DNA of 6,536 bases, from NCBI GenBank assembly GCA_035637175.1, contig DASPXS010000465.1:1-6536 (forward strand). The letters are read 5' to 3'. The position numbers and the translations under genes are program-made. A model generated the notes under the pieces. The model was not told the origin of the DNA. It was given only the letters and a program-made list of their open reading frames with translations, and made no database searches. The DNA is from AV2 sp035637175. GTDB taxonomy: Bacteria; Verrucomicrobiota; Verrucomicrobiia; Limisphaerales; AV2. This document shows positions 4,288 to 6,536 of the stretch, in pieces. The stretch's first letter is position 1. The number at the start of each line of letters is the position of its first letter.

Positions 4288-6536
4288 ATGTTCACGGCAA
4301 CGCTATTGATTTCCGGTCAGGAATGGACCTGGCCGGTTTCGATTTTCCTGACCGCGGCCCTGGTGGCGCTGGTCTGGTCCTATCGTCGGGCGCCGGCCCC
4401 GGGGACGATTCGCGGTTTCTGTCTCTTCCTCAAACTGCTGGGTCTGGTCGTGCTGGCGGCCTGTCTGCTGGACCCGCTCTGGAGCGGGCAGCGCGCGCGG
4501 CCCGGCGCCAATCTGTTTGTCGTGATCGCCGATAACAGCGAAGGGATGCAGATTAAAGACCGGGGCGAAACGCGCAGCCGGGGCGAATTGCTCCACGCGA
4601 TGCTCGCGGCGGAAAAAGCGGACTGGCGCGCGAAGCTGGACGAGAGTTTTCAGGTGCGCCGTTACCTGTTCGATTCGCGATTGCAAAGCACGCGGGACTT
4701 TTCCGAGATGGCGTTTGATGGGCGGGCCTCGGCCATCGGCGCGGCGCTGCGGACCATCGCGGAGCGTTACCAGGGACAACCGTTGGCGGGCGTTCTCCTG
4801 CTGACCGACGGCATCGCCACGGACATTCCCGACGGTAAAATTGATCCGGCCGGTTTGCCGCCGGTTTATCCGGTCGTGATCGGCCGGGACGATGCCATCA
4901 AAGACATCGCGTTGCAGAAGGTCACCGTGAACCAGAGCGTCTTCGAGGACGCGCCGGTGACGGTCCAGGCCGATGTTCTGGCCTTGGGCTATTCCGGCAG
5001 TTCCCTCGTGGCGCAGGTGCTCGATCGCGACGGGAAGAAAGTGGCGGAACAGACGCAACGCGCGCCCGGCGACGGTGAAACCGCGCCGTTTCGTCTGCAA
5101 CTGCGCCCGGAGAAAGGGGGGGTGTCGTTCTACCGGCTGCGGGTCTCGGCGAAGGAAGAGATGCAACAATTCGAGAGACCGGCCGCCTCCACGGAGGCCA
5201 CGCTGGCGAACAACGCTCGGGTACTGGTGGTGGACCGCGGCCAGGGACCGTACCGGATTCTGTACATCGCCGGGCGGCCAAACTGGGAATACAAGTTCCT
5301 GAATCGCGCGCTCGCCGAGGACGATCAGCTTGAACTCGTTGCCTTGATTCGCATTGCCCGGCAGGAACGAAAATTCGGGAAATTTGAATTCCTCGGTCGG
5401 CCCGGAGAGTCGAGCAATCCGCTCTATCGCGGCTTCGGCAACCAGTCCCGGGATGAGATCGAGGGCTATGACGAGCCGGTGTTGCGCCGCCTGAACACCC
5501 GCGACCAATTTGAACTGGCCGGGGGATTTCCCAAGACCGCCGAGGAGTTGTACCCCTATCACGCGGTTGTGCTGGACGACCTGGAAGCGGAGTTCTTTAC
5601 GCGCGACCAGATGACCCTGCTGCAAAAGTTCGTTTCCGAACGCGGCGGCGGATTTCTCATGCTCGGCGGCGCGGAGTCGTTTCATCAGGGCAAATATGCG
5701 CGCACGCCGGTGGGCGATATGCTGCCGGTCTATCTCGACCACGTCGAGGAAGCAAAGCCCTACACCAACCTTCACCTGACACTCACGCGCGAAGGCTGGC
5801 TGCAGCCGTGGGCCCGGTTGCGCAGCAACGAAACCGAGGAAAAATCGCGGCTCGACGCCATGCCCCCTTTTCAGGTGTTGAACCGAGTGCGCGAAATCAA
5901 ACCCGGCGCCAGCGCGATCGCCGTGGTGCAGGACGAGAGCGGTCACCGCTTTCCCGCGCTGGCGGTGCAGCGCTTCGGCAACGGACGCGTCGGCGCGCTG
6001 ACCATCGGCGATGTCTGGCGCTGGGGATTTCACGACGAAGCTTCGCACCGCGACATGGACAAGGCCTGGCGCCAACTGATGCGCTGGCTGATTGCCGATG
6101 TGCCCAACCGCATTGACTTCCAGGTCCAGACGAAACGCGACGATCCGAACCAGGCGCTTCTCCTTCAGGTCCGCGTGCGGGATAAAAAGTTTCAACCCCT
6201 GGACAATGCTTCGGTGGTTCTGGCGGTCCGCGCCGTCACGAACGATTTCGCGCGGACCGGAGCGCCCGTGGAAAGCCGGTCGCAGACCAACACGAACGCG
6301 GTTCGACTCCAGGCCGAGCCGTCTGCCGCGGAGCCGGGCCTTTACGAGGCGACTTATGTTCCGCGCGAAACGGGCGGTTACCTCGCCGAGGCCGCCGTGA
6401 CCGACGCCGCCGGAATGGAAGTGGGGCGCACTCAAGCGGGCTGGACGGCGGACCCGGCGGCCGATGAATTCCGTTCCTTGAAGCCAAACCGCGCGTTGCT
6501 CGAAGCGATTGCCCGGCAGACCGGCGGCGAAGTCAT
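4288..6536 (+). CDS. Membrane protein with VWA-like and glutamine-amidotransferase-like domains (C-terminus cut off)
   Basis: 749 codons are present with no stop; the gene runs off the right edge. Two TM helices (about 15-32 and 43-62) precede a VWA-like domain. Its metal site is reduced: DNSEG at 82-86 in place of DxSxS, ASAIGAAL where a Thr is usual, but an intact LLTDG at 171-175. An Ig/CARDB-like beta domain follows (about 206-315), then a class I GATase-like fold beginning at YRILYIAGRPNWEYKFL (322-338), with RGGGFLMLGGAESF (452-465) and GRVGALTIGDVWRW (566-579). The position expected for the nucleophilic Cys is Leu/Met, so amidotransferase activity is unlikely. A further beta domain (about 607-715) leads to ALLEAIARQTGGEV at the edge, a motif usually near the C-terminus of such proteins, so perhaps 100-150 residues are missing. 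It is co-transcribed with the coiled-coil gene 8 nt upstream. A ligand-binding or assembly role in the envelope is inferred. Confidence 0.92.
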   Translation, partial: MFTATLLISGQEWTWPVSIFLTAALVALVWSYRRAPAPGTIRGFCLFLKLLGLVVLAACLLDPLWSGQRARPGANLFVVIADNSEGMQIKDRGETRSRGELLHAMLAAEKADWRAKLDESFQVRRYLFDSRLQSTRDFSEMAFDGRASAIGAALRTIAERYQGQPLAGVLLLTDGIATDIPDGKIDPAGLPPVYPVVIGRDDAIKDIALQKVTVNQSVFEDAPVTVQADVLALGYSGSSLVAQVLDRDGKKVAEQTQRAPGDGETAPFRLQLRPEKGGVSFYRLRVSAKEEMQQFERPAASTEATLANNARVLVVDRGQGPYRILYIAGRPNWEYKFLNRALAEDDQLELVALIRIARQERKFGKFEFLGRPGESSNPLYRGFGNQSRDEIEGYDEPVLRRLNTRDQFELAGGFPKTAEELYPYHAVVLDDLEAEFFTRDQMTLLQKFVSERGGGFLMLGGAESFHQGKYARTPVGDMLPVYLDHVEEAKPYTNLHLTLTREGWLQPWARLRSNETEEKSRLDAMPPFQVLNRVREIKPGASAIAVVQDESGHRFPALAVQRFGNGRVGALTIGDVWRWGFHDEASHRDMDKAWRQLMRWLIADVPNRIDFQVQTKRDDPNQALLLQVRVRDKKFQPLDNASVVLAVRAVTNDFARTGAPVESRSQTNTNAVRLQAEPSAAEPGLYEATYVPRETGGYLAEAAVTDAAGMEVGRTQAGWTADPAADEFRSLKPNRALLEAIARQTGGEV

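Noticed and set aside
5116..5122. Run of seven G in the third gene as a slippage site
   Set aside because: The phase is AAA GGG GGG GTG, so it does not form an X XXY YYZ heptamer. The zero frame continues with clear domain sequence on both sides.
4303..6435. A 710-codon open frame on the minus strand
   Set aside because: It is antisense to the VWA/GATase gene, which has recognisable domains throughout. The minus translation shows no domain, and long antisense frames are common at this GC content.

Overview
The window is GC-rich bacterial DNA that is almost entirely coding. It looks like a chromosome fragment from the Verrucomicrobiota (Pedosphaera/Limisphaera-like lineages) or a related planctomycete. 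This placement is a judgement from protein style: a single-chain class II glycyl-tRNA synthetase, and a cluster of very Gln/Arg-rich, membrane-anchored proteins with 'DTN/PTN' turns. No taxonomic marker such as rRNA is present.

Layout. Positions 1-228 (minus strand) hold the N-terminal end of a glycyl-tRNA synthetase gene that runs off the left edge. Positions 229-371 are a divergent intergenic region with weak candidate promoters facing both ways and an imperfect hairpin. From 372 to the right edge, three plus-strand genes are packed as one apparent operon. The first (372-2015) is a three-TM inner-membrane protein with periplasmic Ig-like domains, resembling the N-terminal half of DUF4175-type proteins. 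The second (2012-4279) overlaps it by 4 nt (ATGA). It is a Gln-rich coiled-coil protein with a candidate signal peptide, resembling the C-terminal half of the same family. The third (4288-6536, truncated by the right edge) has two N-terminal TM helices, a von Willebrand factor A (VWA)-like domain with a degenerate metal site, and a glutamine-amidotransferase-like domain that appears to lack the nucleophilic cysteine.

How the genes may work together (inference). Topology places the Ig-like domains, the coiled coil and probably most of the third protein outside or at the cytoplasmic membrane, so the operon probably encodes an envelope-associated assembly. In other bacteria such proteins often neighbour MoxR/DUF58 (Bat-like) genes. 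None is visible here, and the physiological role is unknown.

The most interesting observations are: (i) what looks like one DUF4175-type polypeptide split into two translationally coupled genes, with a signal-peptide-like segment exactly at the split, as topology would require; (ii) a T TTT TTT heptamer in the zero frame of the second gene, immediately followed by a -1-frame TGA; (iii) the doubly degenerate VWA/GATase protein.
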